Shown here: in pieces, positions 1-6,290 of the stretch
Layout: each line of letters begins with the position of its first letter
How positions within the stretch are numbered: position 1 is the stretch's first letter
NCBI GenBank assembly: GCA_029864165.1
Contig: JAOTTZ010000047.1
Coordinates: 1-8,936, forward strand
Reading direction: 5' to 3'
Length of the DNA stretch: 8,936 nucleotides
Origin: Burkholderiaceae bacterium
GTDB lineage: Bacteria > Pseudomonadota > Gammaproteobacteria > Burkholderiales > Burkholderiaceae_C
Notes under the pieces: generated by a model
Told to the model about the DNA's origin: nothing
Seen by the model: the letters and a program-made list of their open reading frames with translations, nothing else
The model's database searches: none
Made by a program: the position numbers and the translations under genes

Positions 1-1
1 G

Positions 2-1018
2 ACGGTATTTGAGGCGCGCTACTACAACGGCAAGTCATCGCAGCTGCGCAAGGTGTCGATTTACCCGCTGCCGCCGGATCGCCTGCACGTGCTCGGCGAG
101 GGAGTGGACTTCAGTTGCGCGCTCGCCGAGGTGAGGGCATCGTCGCGCGTTGGCAACACGCGCCGCCATCTCTACTTTGCCGATGGCTCGCAGTGCGAAA
201 CAGCAGACAACGACGCGGTAGACGAGATACTTGCCAGCGCGAATGCCGCAGCGCCTGGGCGCCTGTTGCACCGCTGGGAGAGCCGGCTCGGCTATGTGCT
301 GTTCGCGTTGGTGTTCACGGCAGTATCGCTCTGGGCGGGTGTCGTCTACGGCATTCCGGCGCTGGCCAAGCAAGTCGCATTCAGCCTCCCGGCAGCGACC
401 GACAGGATGCTTGGCCAGGGCGCGTTGGAAGGCTTGGACAAGACGCTGCTCCGGCAAACGCGGCTCTCACCCCAGCGTCAATCGGAAGTGAAAGCGCTGT
501 TCGACGATATGAAAGCCAACATCGAGGACGCGGGCGACTACCGGTTAGAGTTGCGCGCGAGCAAGATGATTGGCGCCAACGCTTTTGCGTTGCCATCGGG
601 CATCGTTGTCGTGACCGATCCGCTGGTGCGGCTCGCAAAAAGCGACGGTGAACTCGTCGCAGTGCTTGCCCATGAAATCGGCCATCTCAGGCAACGCCAC
701 GGTTTGCGGCGGGCACTGCAGGGTTCGGCCATGGCGGTCGTCGTCATCGCCGTGACCGGAGACGTTGGTTCACTGGTATCTGTCACCGCGGCGCTTCCGG
801 CGCTGCTGGTCGAGTCCAAGTATTCACGCGACTTCGAGCGAGAAGCCGACGATTTCGCCCTCGACTATTTGCAGCGGCACGACATTGCGCCCGAAGCCAT
901 GGGCGAGATTCTCCTGCGGATGGGAAAACAAGTCGGTGCGGCAGGCGATGTCCCGGATTTTCTTTCAAGCCACCCGGCGACACGGGAGCGCGCTGAGCGA
1001 TCACGTGTGGCGCGTTGA
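2..1018 (+). CDS. M48-family membrane zinc metalloprotease (5' end outside window)
   Basis: Predicted membrane-anchored zinc endopeptidase. The frame is open from base 2 to the TGA at 1016-1018 and reads into the window with T-V-F-E-A-R-Y-Y-N-G, so the true start lies just upstream; the in-frame GTG at 53 is probably internal. Numbering from that GTG, residues 1-60 form an N-terminal domain seen in this proteobacterial M48 subgroup, followed by a hydrophobic helix at about 80-103. The catalytic HExxH motif is H207-E-I-G-H211 (bases 671-685), with E264 in E-R-E-A-D as the expected third zinc ligand. A second hydrophobic stretch at about 225-253 lies between them. The C-terminal S-S-H-P-A-T-R-E-R-A motif is typical of the family. 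It resembles the BepA/HtpX/Oma1-like group, which acts in envelope protein quality control, but the substrate cannot be told. All key residues are present. Confidence 0.9.
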   Translation, partial: TVFEARYYNGKSSQLRKVSIYPLPPDRLHVLGEGVDFSCALAEVRASSRVGNTRRHLYFADGSQCETADNDAVDEILASANAAAPGRLLHRWESRLGYVLFALVFTAVSLWAGVVYGIPALAKQVAFSLPAATDRMLGQGALEGLDKTLLRQTRLSPQRQSEVKALFDDMKANIEDAGDYRLELRASKMIGANAFALPSGIVVVTDPLVRLAKSDGELVAVLAHEIGHLRQRHGLRRALQGSAMAVVVIAVTGDVGSLVSVTAALPALLVESKYSRDFEREADDFALDYLQRHDIAPEAMGEILLRMGKQVGAAGDVPDFLSSHPATRERAERSRVAR

Positions 1019-1180
1019 AGCGGATTGTGAGCGTTGGCGCTTGCCGTACAGGCGTACCATGCCAACCATTGAAGTCACCACGCGTACCGGCGTTTTTAGC
1101 AAGGTTTGCGCCAAAGGCACCGCGCCGCAGCGGCGCGCAATCTTGTCGCGTCTGCCGTATTCAGCACGCCCTGGGAACTC
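1019..1180. other. Spacer between protease gene and cutA
   Basis: A 162-base gap with no convincing gene. A reading frame continuous with cutA extends upstream to about 1106, but its extra residues are arginine- and alanine-rich and do not resemble the CutA family. A GC-rich palindrome lies at 1121-1137. I see no clear sigma-70 promoter, although a cutA promoter is expected here. Confidence 0.5.
1121..1137. other. GC-rich perfect palindrome (possible stem-loop) upstream of cutA
   Basis: CGCGCCGC-A-GCGGCGCG: two 8-base arms around a single central A, giving a 7-bp stem with a realistic 3-base loop. It lies 103 bases after the protease stop and 44 bases before the cutA start. No T-run follows (next bases are CAATCTTG), so it is not a canonical intrinsic terminator. 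It could be a factor-assisted 3' end of the protease transcript or structure in the cutA leader, or chance in GC-rich DNA. Confidence 0.35.
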
Positions 1181-1495
1181 ATGAAGCTCATCGCCGTCTA
1201 CACGACCGTTGCCAACATCGAAGAGGCGCGCAAGATCGCCAACTTGCTCGTCGAGCGCAAGTTGGTTGCGTGCGCTCAGATCTCCGAGATCGAGAGCTAC
1301 TACAGCTGGGACGGCGCGCTCCAGCATGACAACGAGTACCGCGTCTTGCTTAAAACCAAGGAGGCCTGCTATCCTGCCGTCGAGGCCAGCATCAGGGAAT
1401 TGCATTCCTACGAGCTGCCCGCCATTCACGCGCTGGCGCTGGAGCGCGTCTACGAGCCGTACGCAGCGTGGGTCGAAGCGAACACCAGGTGCTGA
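1181..1495 (+). CDS. cutA: CutA-family divalent-cation tolerance protein
   Basis: Small trimeric cytoplasmic protein of the CutA family, linked in E. coli genetics to copper/divalent-cation tolerance; its biochemical role is not settled. The 104 residues match the usual family length of about 105-112. Visible family features are the N-terminal strand I-A-V-Y-T-T (4-9), L-V-A-C-A-Q-I with conserved Cys31, the E-S-Y-Y-S-W-D-G segment (38-45), L-L-K-T-K (56-60), H-S-Y-E-L-P-A-I (75-82, where most members read HPYE.P.I), and the late Trp97. The ATG at 1181 gives this family length and a canonical N-terminus; a weak GGGAA purine stretch precedes it. The frame is open further upstream, but that extension has no family similarity. 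No obvious operon partner. Confidence 0.93.
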   Translation: MKLIAVYTTVANIEEARKIANLLVERKLVACAQISEIESYYSWDGALQHDNEYRVLLKTKEACYPAVEASIRELHSYELPAIHALALERVYEPYAAWVEANTRC

Positions 1496-1708
1496 GGGTT
1501 CTGGCAGCGACCGAGGGACACTGTTAAGCTGCCAACAATGCGCCTATATGCCCAGCAGGGCCAGACCGCTTCGGTTGCTGTGTGCCAGCGCTGTACCATA
1601 TGAACTCACACGGCGAGCGACTTCCACTGCGTGACACTGAGTCGTGGCATGCTGAAACTCCAGCGCATCGAATGCTGGGATGTTTAACCTGAGTCTTTGA
1701 CCCGCTAT
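1496..1708. other. Intergenic region between cutA and the RDD gene
   Basis: About 213 bases with no supported gene, tRNA or repeat. Short complementary pieces such as GGCAGC/GCTGCC near 1502-1535 are too far apart for a convincing terminator. The promoter of the RDD-domain gene is expected here, but I cannot point to confident -35/-10 boxes. Confidence 0.5.
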
Positions 1709-2179
1709 ATGTCTACCGCCCCCATTGAATACGCCGGCTTCTGGGTACGGGTTGGCGCCTCACTCATAGACACCGTGCTTGTGGTCTGCCTCATTGCCCC
1801 CTTGCTGATCGCAATCGACGGCTGGTCCTACTTCGAGGCCACCGAGGCTGCGCTCACTGCAGGCGTCACTGACTTCTTGCTCTCGTGGGTCGCGCCTGCG
1901 GTAGCCGTCATTACTTTTTGGCTCTACAAGCAAGCCACTCCTGGCAAGATGGTGCTATCGGCCAAAGTGGTGGACGCCAAGACAGGCAACACCATGACAG
2001 TCGGCCAATCTATTGGCCGCTATCTTGGTTACATCGTCTCGACCATCCCCTTTGGGCTTGGCTTCATCTGGGTCGCATTCGATGCCAAGAAGCAAGGGTG
2101 GCATGACAAACTGGCCGGAACCGTTGTCATACGTTCCAAGAGTCGCGGCCCAGAGCCGGTCAAATTCGAAAACGCCTGA
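1709..2179 (+). CDS. RDD-family integral membrane protein
   Basis: 156-residue RDD-domain membrane protein. The family name comes from conserved Arg and Asp residues, seen here as R14 and D21 in F-W-V-R-V-G-A-S-L-I-D and D133 in the C-terminal W-H-D-K-L-A-G-T. The T-P-G-K motif (77-80) followed by V-V-D-A-K-T-G is also characteristic. Hydrophobic helices lie at about 18-37, 55-73 and 104-124. Members are poorly characterised; transport or ion exchange has been proposed for some, so no substrate is assigned. The ATG at 1709 is preferred; an in-frame TTG at 1697 would add only four residues and neither has a strong Shine-Dalgarno. The gene stands alone and converges on the minus-strand PEBP gene 58 bases away. 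Confidence 0.88.
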   Translation: MSTAPIEYAGFWVRVGASLIDTVLVVCLIAPLLIAIDGWSYFEATEAALTAGVTDFLLSWVAPAVAVITFWLYKQATPGKMVLSAKVVDAKTGNTMTVGQSIGRYLGYIVSTIPFGLGFIWVAFDAKKQGWHDKLAGTVVIRSKSRGPEPVKFENA

Positions 2180-2237
2180 TCCTGCGTATCGCCTTCGTCA
2201 ACGACAAAGACAACCTTGCGCTGAGTGAGTCAAGAAA

Positions 2238-2705
2238 TCAGTCGCGCGTCTTTTGGTAGGTACCGACCAGTTGGGCTTGAGCCAGCACATGCCCACTCAT
2301 TGCTTGCTCGACCGCGGCCTTGTTAGGCAAGCGCAGCGCGGGCAGCGTCGTGTCCAGGGCATAGAGCTTGAAGAAGTATCGATGACGGCCCACCGGCGGG
2401 CAAGGGCCGCCGTAGCCGCGTCGGGTCCAGTCGTTGACGCCTTCGCGGGTGCCGCCAGGCAGCGGTTGGCCAGACTCAGGCAGCCCCGTCGCGTTGGGCG
2501 GCATGTCGTACAGCACCCAGTGCACCCAGGTCGTGGTCGGCGCTGCCGGGTCAGGCGCGTCCGGATCGTCGACGATCAGCACCAAACTCTTGGCCGTGCT
2601 CGGCACACCGCTCCAAAATAACGGCGGCGCGATGTCTTCACCTTCGCAGGTATACCGCTGAGGGATTTCACCCTGCGCGGCGAATGCAGTCGAGGTCAGT
2701 TCCAT
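2238..2705 (-). CDS. YbhB/YbcL-type Raf-kinase-inhibitor-like (PEBP) protein
   Basis: 155-residue member of the bacterial branch of the phosphatidylethanolamine-binding protein superfamily. Signatures in order are R-Y-T-C-E-G-E-D-I-A-P-P-L (17-29), D-D-P-D-A-P (46-51), V-H-W-V (61-64), G-G-P-C-P-P (99-104) and H-R-Y-F-F-K-L-Y-A-L-D (108-118). Together these form the anion-binding pocket of the family. Length matches E. coli YbhB/YbcL. There is no signal peptide, so it is probably cytoplasmic like YbhB. The physiological role of bacterial members is unclear; the Raf-inhibitor name is by homology only. The start is the ATG at 2705-2703, giving the usual M-x-L-x-S-x-x-F N-terminus. It is divergent from the phosphodiesterase gene, 28 bases away. 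Confidence 0.93.
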   Translation of the reverse strand: MELTSTAFAAQGEIPQRYTCEGEDIAPPLFWSGVPSTAKSLVLIVDDPDAPDPAAPTTTWVHWVLYDMPPNATGLPESGQPLPGGTREGVNDWTRRGYGGPCPPVGRHRYFFKLYALDTTLPALRLPNKAAVEQAMSGHVLAQAQLVGTYQKTRD

Positions 2706-2733
2706 AGGCAGTCAGCACAGTAAGAATACTCCA
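2706..2733. promoter_or_regulatory. Short divergent intergenic region, expected back-to-back promoters
   Basis: Only 28 bases separate the divergent starts of the PEBP gene and thpR. Any promoters must overlap each other or reach into the opposing coding sequence. TAAGAATACT at about 2720-2729 is AT-rich and could serve as a -10 element for the plus-strand gene, but I see no matching -35. This is an inference from geometry. Confidence 0.3.
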
Positions 2734-3264
2734 ATGAGCGCCACTCCGCACCGATTGCCCGACACTGCGCGTTTGTTTCTTGCTTTATGGCCCGGGCCAG
2801 TCGTGCGCAATGCGTTGTTGGCGTGGCGTGATGCTTGGGCTTGGACAGCGACGGCATCGCCGGTCGCACCCGAACGACTGCACCTGACGCTGCATTTCAT
2901 CGGTGAGGTGCCGCGGGGCCGACTGCCTGAATTGATGGTGGGGTTGCAGGTGGCAATGCACCGCTTCAACCTCAGCTTGGGTCGCTTTGAGATGTGGCCC
3001 CACGGCATGACAGTGCTGGAGCCCGATCCGGTACCTTCTCGGTTGCTGCATCTTCAGGCTTCGCTGGGTGAGGCCTTGCGAGGTCTTGGCCTGGCCACCG
3101 AAACCCGGGCCTTTCGTCCGCACGTCACGCTGGCGCGCCATGCAGATGGTGCGATGCTTCCAGCACCCAGGCTGCCGGTGCGCTGGCGCGTGCGCGGTTA
3201 TGCGCTGGTCGAGTCCAGTCTGAAACCACCAAGCACATACTGCGTGCTCAAACGTTATCAGTGA
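2734..3264 (+). CDS. thpR: RNA 2',3'-cyclic phosphodiesterase (LigT/ThpR, 2H family)
   Basis: 176-residue 2H-phosphoesterase, a family that hydrolyses RNA 2',3'-cyclic phosphates to 2'-phosphates and was first known for 2'-5' RNA ligase activity. The two catalytic HxTx motifs are both present: H50-L-T-L53 (in R-L-H-L-T-L-H-F-I-G) and H130-V-T-L133 (in F-R-P-H-V-T-L-A-R, bases 3121-3132). The opening A-R-L-F-L-A-L-W-P (12-20) is the usual first strand, and the C-terminal L-V-E-S-S-L pattern is typical. Length fits the family. It is a soluble cytoplasmic enzyme. The ATG at 2734 lies just before the conserved N-terminal strand; the Shine-Dalgarno is weak. It is divergent from the PEBP gene and converges on the Fic-like remnant. 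Confidence 0.93.
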   Translation: MSATPHRLPDTARLFLALWPGPVVRNALLAWRDAWAWTATASPVAPERLHLTLHFIGEVPRGRLPELMVGLQVAMHRFNLSLGRFEMWPHGMTVLEPDPVPSRLLHLQASLGEALRGLGLATETRAFRPHVTLARHADGAMLPAPRLPVRWRVRGYALVESSLKPPSTYCVLKRYQ

Positions 3265-3409
3265 TTCAGTGGACCATTTGATCGACCCCTGGCCAACTGA
3301 AAAGCCCCTCTGGGCAACGCGTTGTGAGACCGGTGAGCGGCAGTTCGTAGAGTCAGCTGGTGTCGACAACCCTGTGCTCCGTCAAGTGGTACGGCTGGAT
3401 GGGCGCCGG

Positions 3410-3595
3410 TCAATTGCCCTCGATCCGCGAAGAGAGCGCCGCCTGCTTGCGCACCAAGCTGTACAGCCGCAGCGATGCATGGGACAGGTTCACAGCTCGC
3501 CTTAGAAGGCGCGGTGTCGGAGGGAGGTAGCGCTCAACCCAGCGCACGGGCACTTCAGGCAGATCGCCCTTGGTCTGCTCTTCGCCTACCCACAT
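3410..3595 (-). pseudogene. Remnant of a Fic-family protein (N-terminal domain fragment)
   Basis: A 61-codon minus-strand frame (ATG at 3595, TGA at 3412-3410) contains R-Y-L-P-P-T-P-R-L-L and then L-Y-S-L-V-R-K-Q-A-A-L-S-S-R-I-E-G-N. From memory of the Fic N-terminal domain, the family reads LPP.P.L followed further on by LYSYVRKEA.LSS.IEGT, the inhibitory-helix-like segment before the Fic core. Here the two blocks are closer than usual, suggesting an internal deletion of some 15-20 codons, and the frame stops immediately after IEG. No HPFxxGNGR catalytic motif is found in the following bases on this strand. Intact relatives are about 350-400 residues. The frame is in phase with the upstream TauE/SafE-like gene and separated from it only by that gene's stop. 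The fragment is probably non-functional; a short expressed protein cannot be excluded. Confidence 0.62.
3498..3511. repeat. 14-base perfect palindrome inside the Fic remnant
   Basis: CGCCTT-AG-AAGGCG is a perfect 14-base palindrome. It lies at the point between the two recognisable Fic blocks, where an internal deletion is inferred. No function can be assigned and it may be chance. Confidence 0.3.
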
Positions 3596-3631
3596 ATGGC
3601 ACGGTAATGGTTCAGGCGCGAGCCCACGCCG

Positions 3632-4324
3632 TCACGCGGGCAGGCACCACGCGCCGGATGCGCCTTCTAACCCATGCCATAGCGCCCACACGCTACCCGT
3701 GGCCAGCGTCGCGCCCGCCAATCTGAGGGCCATCGTCTGCGGCATGGCAGCCAGGCGCGACACCAACAATGGCACACCGGCCAAGCCCAGTGCCGAACCG
3801 GAGCTGAACGCCGCCATCACCGCTGCGCCTTGCAGCGGTTCAGCGGCGAGTGCAGCCACTGCCAAAGCGCCGTAGAGAACGCCGCAGGGTAGACCCACCC
3901 AGACCAGCCCCAGCAGCGCTGCAAACCGCAGTCCCCGTGCGGGCCGTGTGCGACGTGGTGCATCTATCCGTACCGTGCGCGTGAAGTTTTGGGCGGCGGC
4001 GTCTACCCAACGCGGCGTGCGGCCGCTGACCAGCAACGCCAACCCCAGCACCAAAACACCTGCCTGCAGCAAAGTCCACAGCGGACGCATGAACGCGCTG
4101 CCAGCAGACCAACTCGCGAGCAAGCCCACGGCTGCAGCGGCCAGCGCGCCGGCCGCCGTATACGCCACAGCACGCCCGAGATGCCAGGCCAGCAGCGCGC
4201 GCGCGGGCCGCGCCCCACCACAAACGCGGGCTATGCCCGTACAAGGCGCGCCGCACATCAGCGCGCAGTGCGGGCTGCTGGCCAAGCCCATCAACAACCC
4301 GGCGATGGTCAGCGATGCATTCAT
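3632..4324 (-). CDS. TauE/SafE-like (DsbD_2-type) membrane protein of the cbb3 operon
   Basis: 230-residue polytopic protein with about six hydrophobic helices (roughly 4-20, 48-72, 82-100, 132-160, 165-188, 200-218). Family hallmarks are the N-terminal S-S-P-H-C-A-L-M-C-G (16-25) with H19, C20 and C24, and the mid-protein L-P-C-G-V-L-Y-G-A-L (145-154) with C147. Databases name this group 'sulfite exporter TauE/SafE family' or DsbD_2/UreH-like, but the cysteine motifs and the cbb3 context point to metal or redox handling during oxidase assembly rather than sulfite export. Similar genes occur beside cco assembly genes in other proteobacteria. The ATG at 4324 lies 24 bases after the preceding stop, with no strong Shine-Dalgarno. 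It is the last intact gene of the operon. Function is inferred, family membership is solid. Confidence 0.82.
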   Translation of the reverse strand: MNASLTIAGLLMGLASSPHCALMCGAPCTGIARVCGGARPARALLAWHLGRAVAYTAAGALAAAAVGLLASWSAGSAFMRPLWTLLQAGVLVLGLALLVSGRTPRWVDAAAQNFTRTVRIDAPRRTRPARGLRFAALLGLVWVGLPCGVLYGALAVAALAAEPLQGAAVMAAFSSGSALGLAGVPLLVSRLAAMPQTMALRLAGATLATGSVWALWHGLEGASGAWCLPA

Positions 4325-4348
4325 GGCCGAAGACTGTTGCGCAAACTT

Positions 4349-4585
4349 TCACTCGCGCGCCGAGGATTCCGGCGTCGCCAGTAGCAGCGTGAGCGCAGGG
4401 GCCAGCGCCGAGACGACCCAGAAGCAAAAGAACGCCAAGGTGTAAACCCCTGTGGGCGACAAGCCCGACAACACGCCGCCAAAGCCGTGCAAGTCTCGTG
4501 GGTCTACGGCGCTGAAGACCAGCATTTCGAGCACGCCGGCGGTCAAGAACGAAGTCCAGGCGACCCAAAGAATACGTTGCTTCAT
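4349..4585 (-). CDS. Small two-helix membrane protein, function unknown
   Basis: 78 residues with two predicted transmembrane helices (about 8-27 and 46-70) joined by a short loop carrying D-P-R-D-L-H-G-F (28-35) and P-T-G-V-Y-T-L-A-F-F (44-53), then a short polar tail. I recall similar unnamed proteins between ccoH and the TauE/SafE-like gene in Burkholderiales but cannot assign a family. Its ATG overlaps the ccoH stop as ATGA (4585-4582), so it is almost certainly translated by coupling to ccoH. Together with the clean membrane topology this supports a real gene. A role in cbb3 oxidase assembly or stability is inferred from position only. Confidence 0.78.
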   Translation of the reverse strand: MKQRILWVAWTSFLTAGVLEMLVFSAVDPRDLHGFGGVLSGLSPTGVYTLAFFCFWVVSALAPALTLLLATPESSARE

Positions 4586-4803
4586 GGTTCGGCGACAGGC
4601 TGGGTGGCGGGACGCTGCGCTGGCGGGTTGGCGGCATGCGCTTGTGATGCACCGCTGCTGACATGCAGAGGTACGTCAGCACCACGCACTGCGATGGCCA
4701 TGGTGGCGATTGCCGCCACGACGACGACAACCGGTCCGCCAACCACCAACCACATGATGCGGTAGCGCCACCAGGGCGTTGGGTCGTTGTCAAGCGGCTT
4801 CAT
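4582..4803 (-). CDS. ccoH: Short CcoH/FixH-like membrane protein
   Basis: 73-residue protein: polar N-terminus with D-P-T-P-W-W-R-Y-R (7-15), one transmembrane helix (about 16-39, with V-G-G-P then a run of valines), then a short periplasmic tail rich in Ala, Pro and Gln. The P-W-W-R/K start and G-G-P-x-V-V-V helix match my memory of betaproteobacterial proteins labelled FixH/CcoH, which help assemble cbb3 oxidase. Classical FixH/CcoH proteins have about 150-170 residues with a substantial periplasmic domain that is absent here. The start at 4803 is fixed by an AAGGAG (4818-4813) nine bases upstream; the longer open frame to 5049 overlaps ccoG and is arginine-rich. It lies 22 bases after ccoG and its stop overlaps the next start. 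Confidence 0.72.
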   Translation of the reverse strand: MKPLDNDPTPWWRYRIMWLVVGGPVVVVVAAIATMAIAVRGADVPLHVSSGASQAHAANPPAQRPATQPVAEP

Positions 4804-4812
4804 CGGTCTTCG

Positions 4813-4818
4813 CTCCTT
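4813..4818 (-). promoter_or_regulatory. Shine-Dalgarno of ccoH
   Basis: AAGGAG on the minus strand, nine bases before the ATG at 4803. It is the best ribosome-binding site in the operon and decides this start over the longer frame running into ccoG. Confidence 0.75.
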
Positions 4819-4825
4819 CTTGCAA

Positions 4826-6280
4826 TCAGCGCGGCACGAGGAAGGTCGTCTTCTCGACCACGGTCGCAGCGTCTTGGCCGGCGGCCGCCTCGCGAGTGAC
4901 TTGCAGCATGAGCTTGTGCGCCCCAGGGCCCAGCGCTTGCGCTTGCTCGGGGCCGATTTGCACCACCAGCGGCACCCAGCGCGATTCGGCGCCAGCCAGC
5001 ACGGTCTCGCCACGGGTGATCGCCTGCGCGCCCTCAATGCCGACGGCACTGAAACGGTAGCGCTGTGAGGCCTCGGCGGCGTTCATCACCTGCAAACGGT
5101 AGACGTTTTCGACACGGCCTTCTCCGACCAGGCGCGCCAGGCTGCCGCGGTCGCGCACCACGTCCACCCGCAGCGGTGAGCGCAGCGCCAGGCTCGCCGC
5201 CAGTCCCACGCTGATGGCCAGCAAGCCGGCGCTGTATGCGAGCACGCGCGGTCTGAGCACACGCTTGAGCTGTGTTTGCCAAGACGGTGCCGCACCGCCT
5301 TGGTCCAGGCTGTGTTGTGTGGCGTAGCGGATCAGGCCACGTGGGTAGTTCAGCTTGTCCATCACGCCGTTGCAGACGTCGATACATGCGGCGCAGCCTA
5401 TGCACTCGTACTGCAAGCCTTTGCGGATGTCGATGCCGGTGGGGCAGACTTGTACGCACAGTGTGCAATCGACACAGTCGCCCAGGCCCAGCGCAGCCTT
5501 GTCGGCCGTGCGTGCGCGCGAGCCACGCGGCTCGCCGCGTTTTTCGTCGTAGCTGATGACCAAGGTATCGCGGTCGAACATCACGCTTTGAAAGCGCGCA
5601 TAAGGGCACATGTACTTGCAAACCTGCTCGCGCATAAAGCCGGCGTTGCCGTAGGTCGCAAAACCATAGAACACGATCCAAAACAGCTCCCACGGCCCAA
5701 AGCCGAAACTAAGCGCCTCGGCGGCAAGCACTCGTATCGGCGTGAAGTAGCCGACGAAGGTAAAGCCGGTCCACAGACCGATGGCCGCCCAGACGATATG
5801 CTTGCTGGCACGTCGCCAGATTTTGTTGGCATTCCAAGGACTGTTGTCGAGTTTGATGCGGGCCTGCCGGTCACCTTCCAGCCGGTGTTCGACCCACATG
5901 AAAATTTCGGTGTAAACGGTTTGCGGGCAGGCATAGCCGCACCAAAGTCGTCCGGCCACGGTAGTGAACAAAAACAACCCGTAGGCACTGATGACCAGCA
6001 AGCCAGTGAGATAGATAAAGTCCTGTGGGTAGAGCACCAGGTTGAAGATGTAGAACCGCCTGGCGCCCAGGTCGAATAGCACCGCAGGCCGCGCGTTCCA
6101 GGTCAGCCACGGCAAGCCGTAAAACACCAGCTGCGTGCCCCAAACCAAGGCCCAGCGCCAAGCGGCGAACCAGCCGTGCACAGCACGGGGGTGGATGGTC
6201 GCCTCTTTGGCGTACATGGCCCCGCCATCGCCGCCAGAGGGCTCGGCGACGATGGGTATTACGCGTGGGGATGGGGGCAC
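4826..6280 (-). CDS. ccoG: Cytochrome c oxidase accessory protein CcoG (FixG/RdxA)
   Basis: 484-residue membrane iron-sulfur protein needed for cbb3 oxidase biogenesis; CcoG is reported to act as a cupric reductase that supplies Cu(I) for the CuB site. It has transmembrane helices at about 42-60, 84-106, 161-179, 195-212 and 344-367. Motifs include W-C-G-Y-A-C-P-Q (C114, C118), C-K-Y-M-C-P-Y-A-R-F (C221, C225), and two 4Fe-4S ferredoxin-type motifs: C269-x2-C272-x2-C275-x3-C279-P and C293-x2-C296-x2-C299-x3-C303. The C-terminal ~110 residues form the periplasmic Ig-like FixG domain. Length is normal. The start is taken as GTG at 6280, 10 bases after the ccoP stop, because R-V-I-P-I near the N-terminus fits the family; ATG at 6217 is the alternative. 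No clear Shine-Dalgarno precedes the GTG. Confidence 0.96.
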   Translation of the reverse strand: MPPSPRVIPIVAEPSGGDGGAMYAKEATIHPRAVHGWFAAWRWALVWGTQLVFYGLPWLTWNARPAVLFDLGARRFYIFNLVLYPQDFIYLTGLLVISAYGLFLFTTVAGRLWCGYACPQTVYTEIFMWVEHRLEGDRQARIKLDNSPWNANKIWRRASKHIVWAAIGLWTGFTFVGYFTPIRVLAAEALSFGFGPWELFWIVFYGFATYGNAGFMREQVCKYMCPYARFQSVMFDRDTLVISYDEKRGEPRGSRARTADKAALGLGDCVDCTLCVQVCPTGIDIRKGLQYECIGCAACIDVCNGVMDKLNYPRGLIRYATQHSLDQGGAAPSWQTQLKRVLRPRVLAYSAGLLAISVGLAASLALRSPLRVDVVRDRGSLARLVGEGRVENVYRLQVMNAAEASQRYRFSAVGIEGAQAITRGETVLAGAESRWVPLVVQIGPEQAQALGPGAHKLMLQVTREAAAGQDAATVVEKTTFLVPR

Positions 6281-6290
6281 GTTGATGAAC

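Larger units (their letters stand above)
3265..3631. other. Gene-poor convergent spacer holding a degenerate Fic-like fragment
   Basis: A 367-base stretch between the stops of thpR (plus) and the TauE/SafE-like gene (minus). The 3410-3595 part holds the Fic-like remnant. Bases 3265-3409 have no gene I can recognise; stops interrupt the minus-strand frame that would continue the remnant. A short minus-strand hairpin, GCCC-AGAG-GGGC followed by TTTT (about 3300-3315), may be a weak terminator. There is no clear strong terminator for the cbb3 operon. Confidence 0.5.

Noticed and set aside
1106..1180. In-frame upstream extension of cutA by 25 codons
   Set aside because: The residues are Arg/Ala-rich, unlike the family, and the ATG at 1181 gives the normal CutA length and N-terminus.
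3300..3315. Short minus-strand hairpin GCCC-AGAG-GGGC then TTTT as operon terminator
   Set aside because: The stem is only 4 bp and lies over 300 bases after the last intact gene of the operon; too weak to annotate as a terminator.
3502..3670. 11-base inverted repeat GCGCCTTCTAA at 3502-3512 (minus) and 3660-3670 (plus), flanking the start of the Fic remnant
   Set aside because: Repeats of this length are expected several times by chance in a window of this size; there is no target duplication, transposase or longer similarity to suggest a mobile element.
4804..5049. Longer start for the ccoH frame at 5049
   Set aside because: This part is antiphase within ccoG, Arg-rich and unlike FixH; the AAGGAG before 4803 fixes the start.
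5276..6079. Long plus-strand open frame opposite ccoG
   Set aside because: It is a GC-rich antisense shadow of ccoG with no recognisable domain or ribosome-binding site; other long frames opposite ccoO, ccoP and thpR were rejected on the same grounds.
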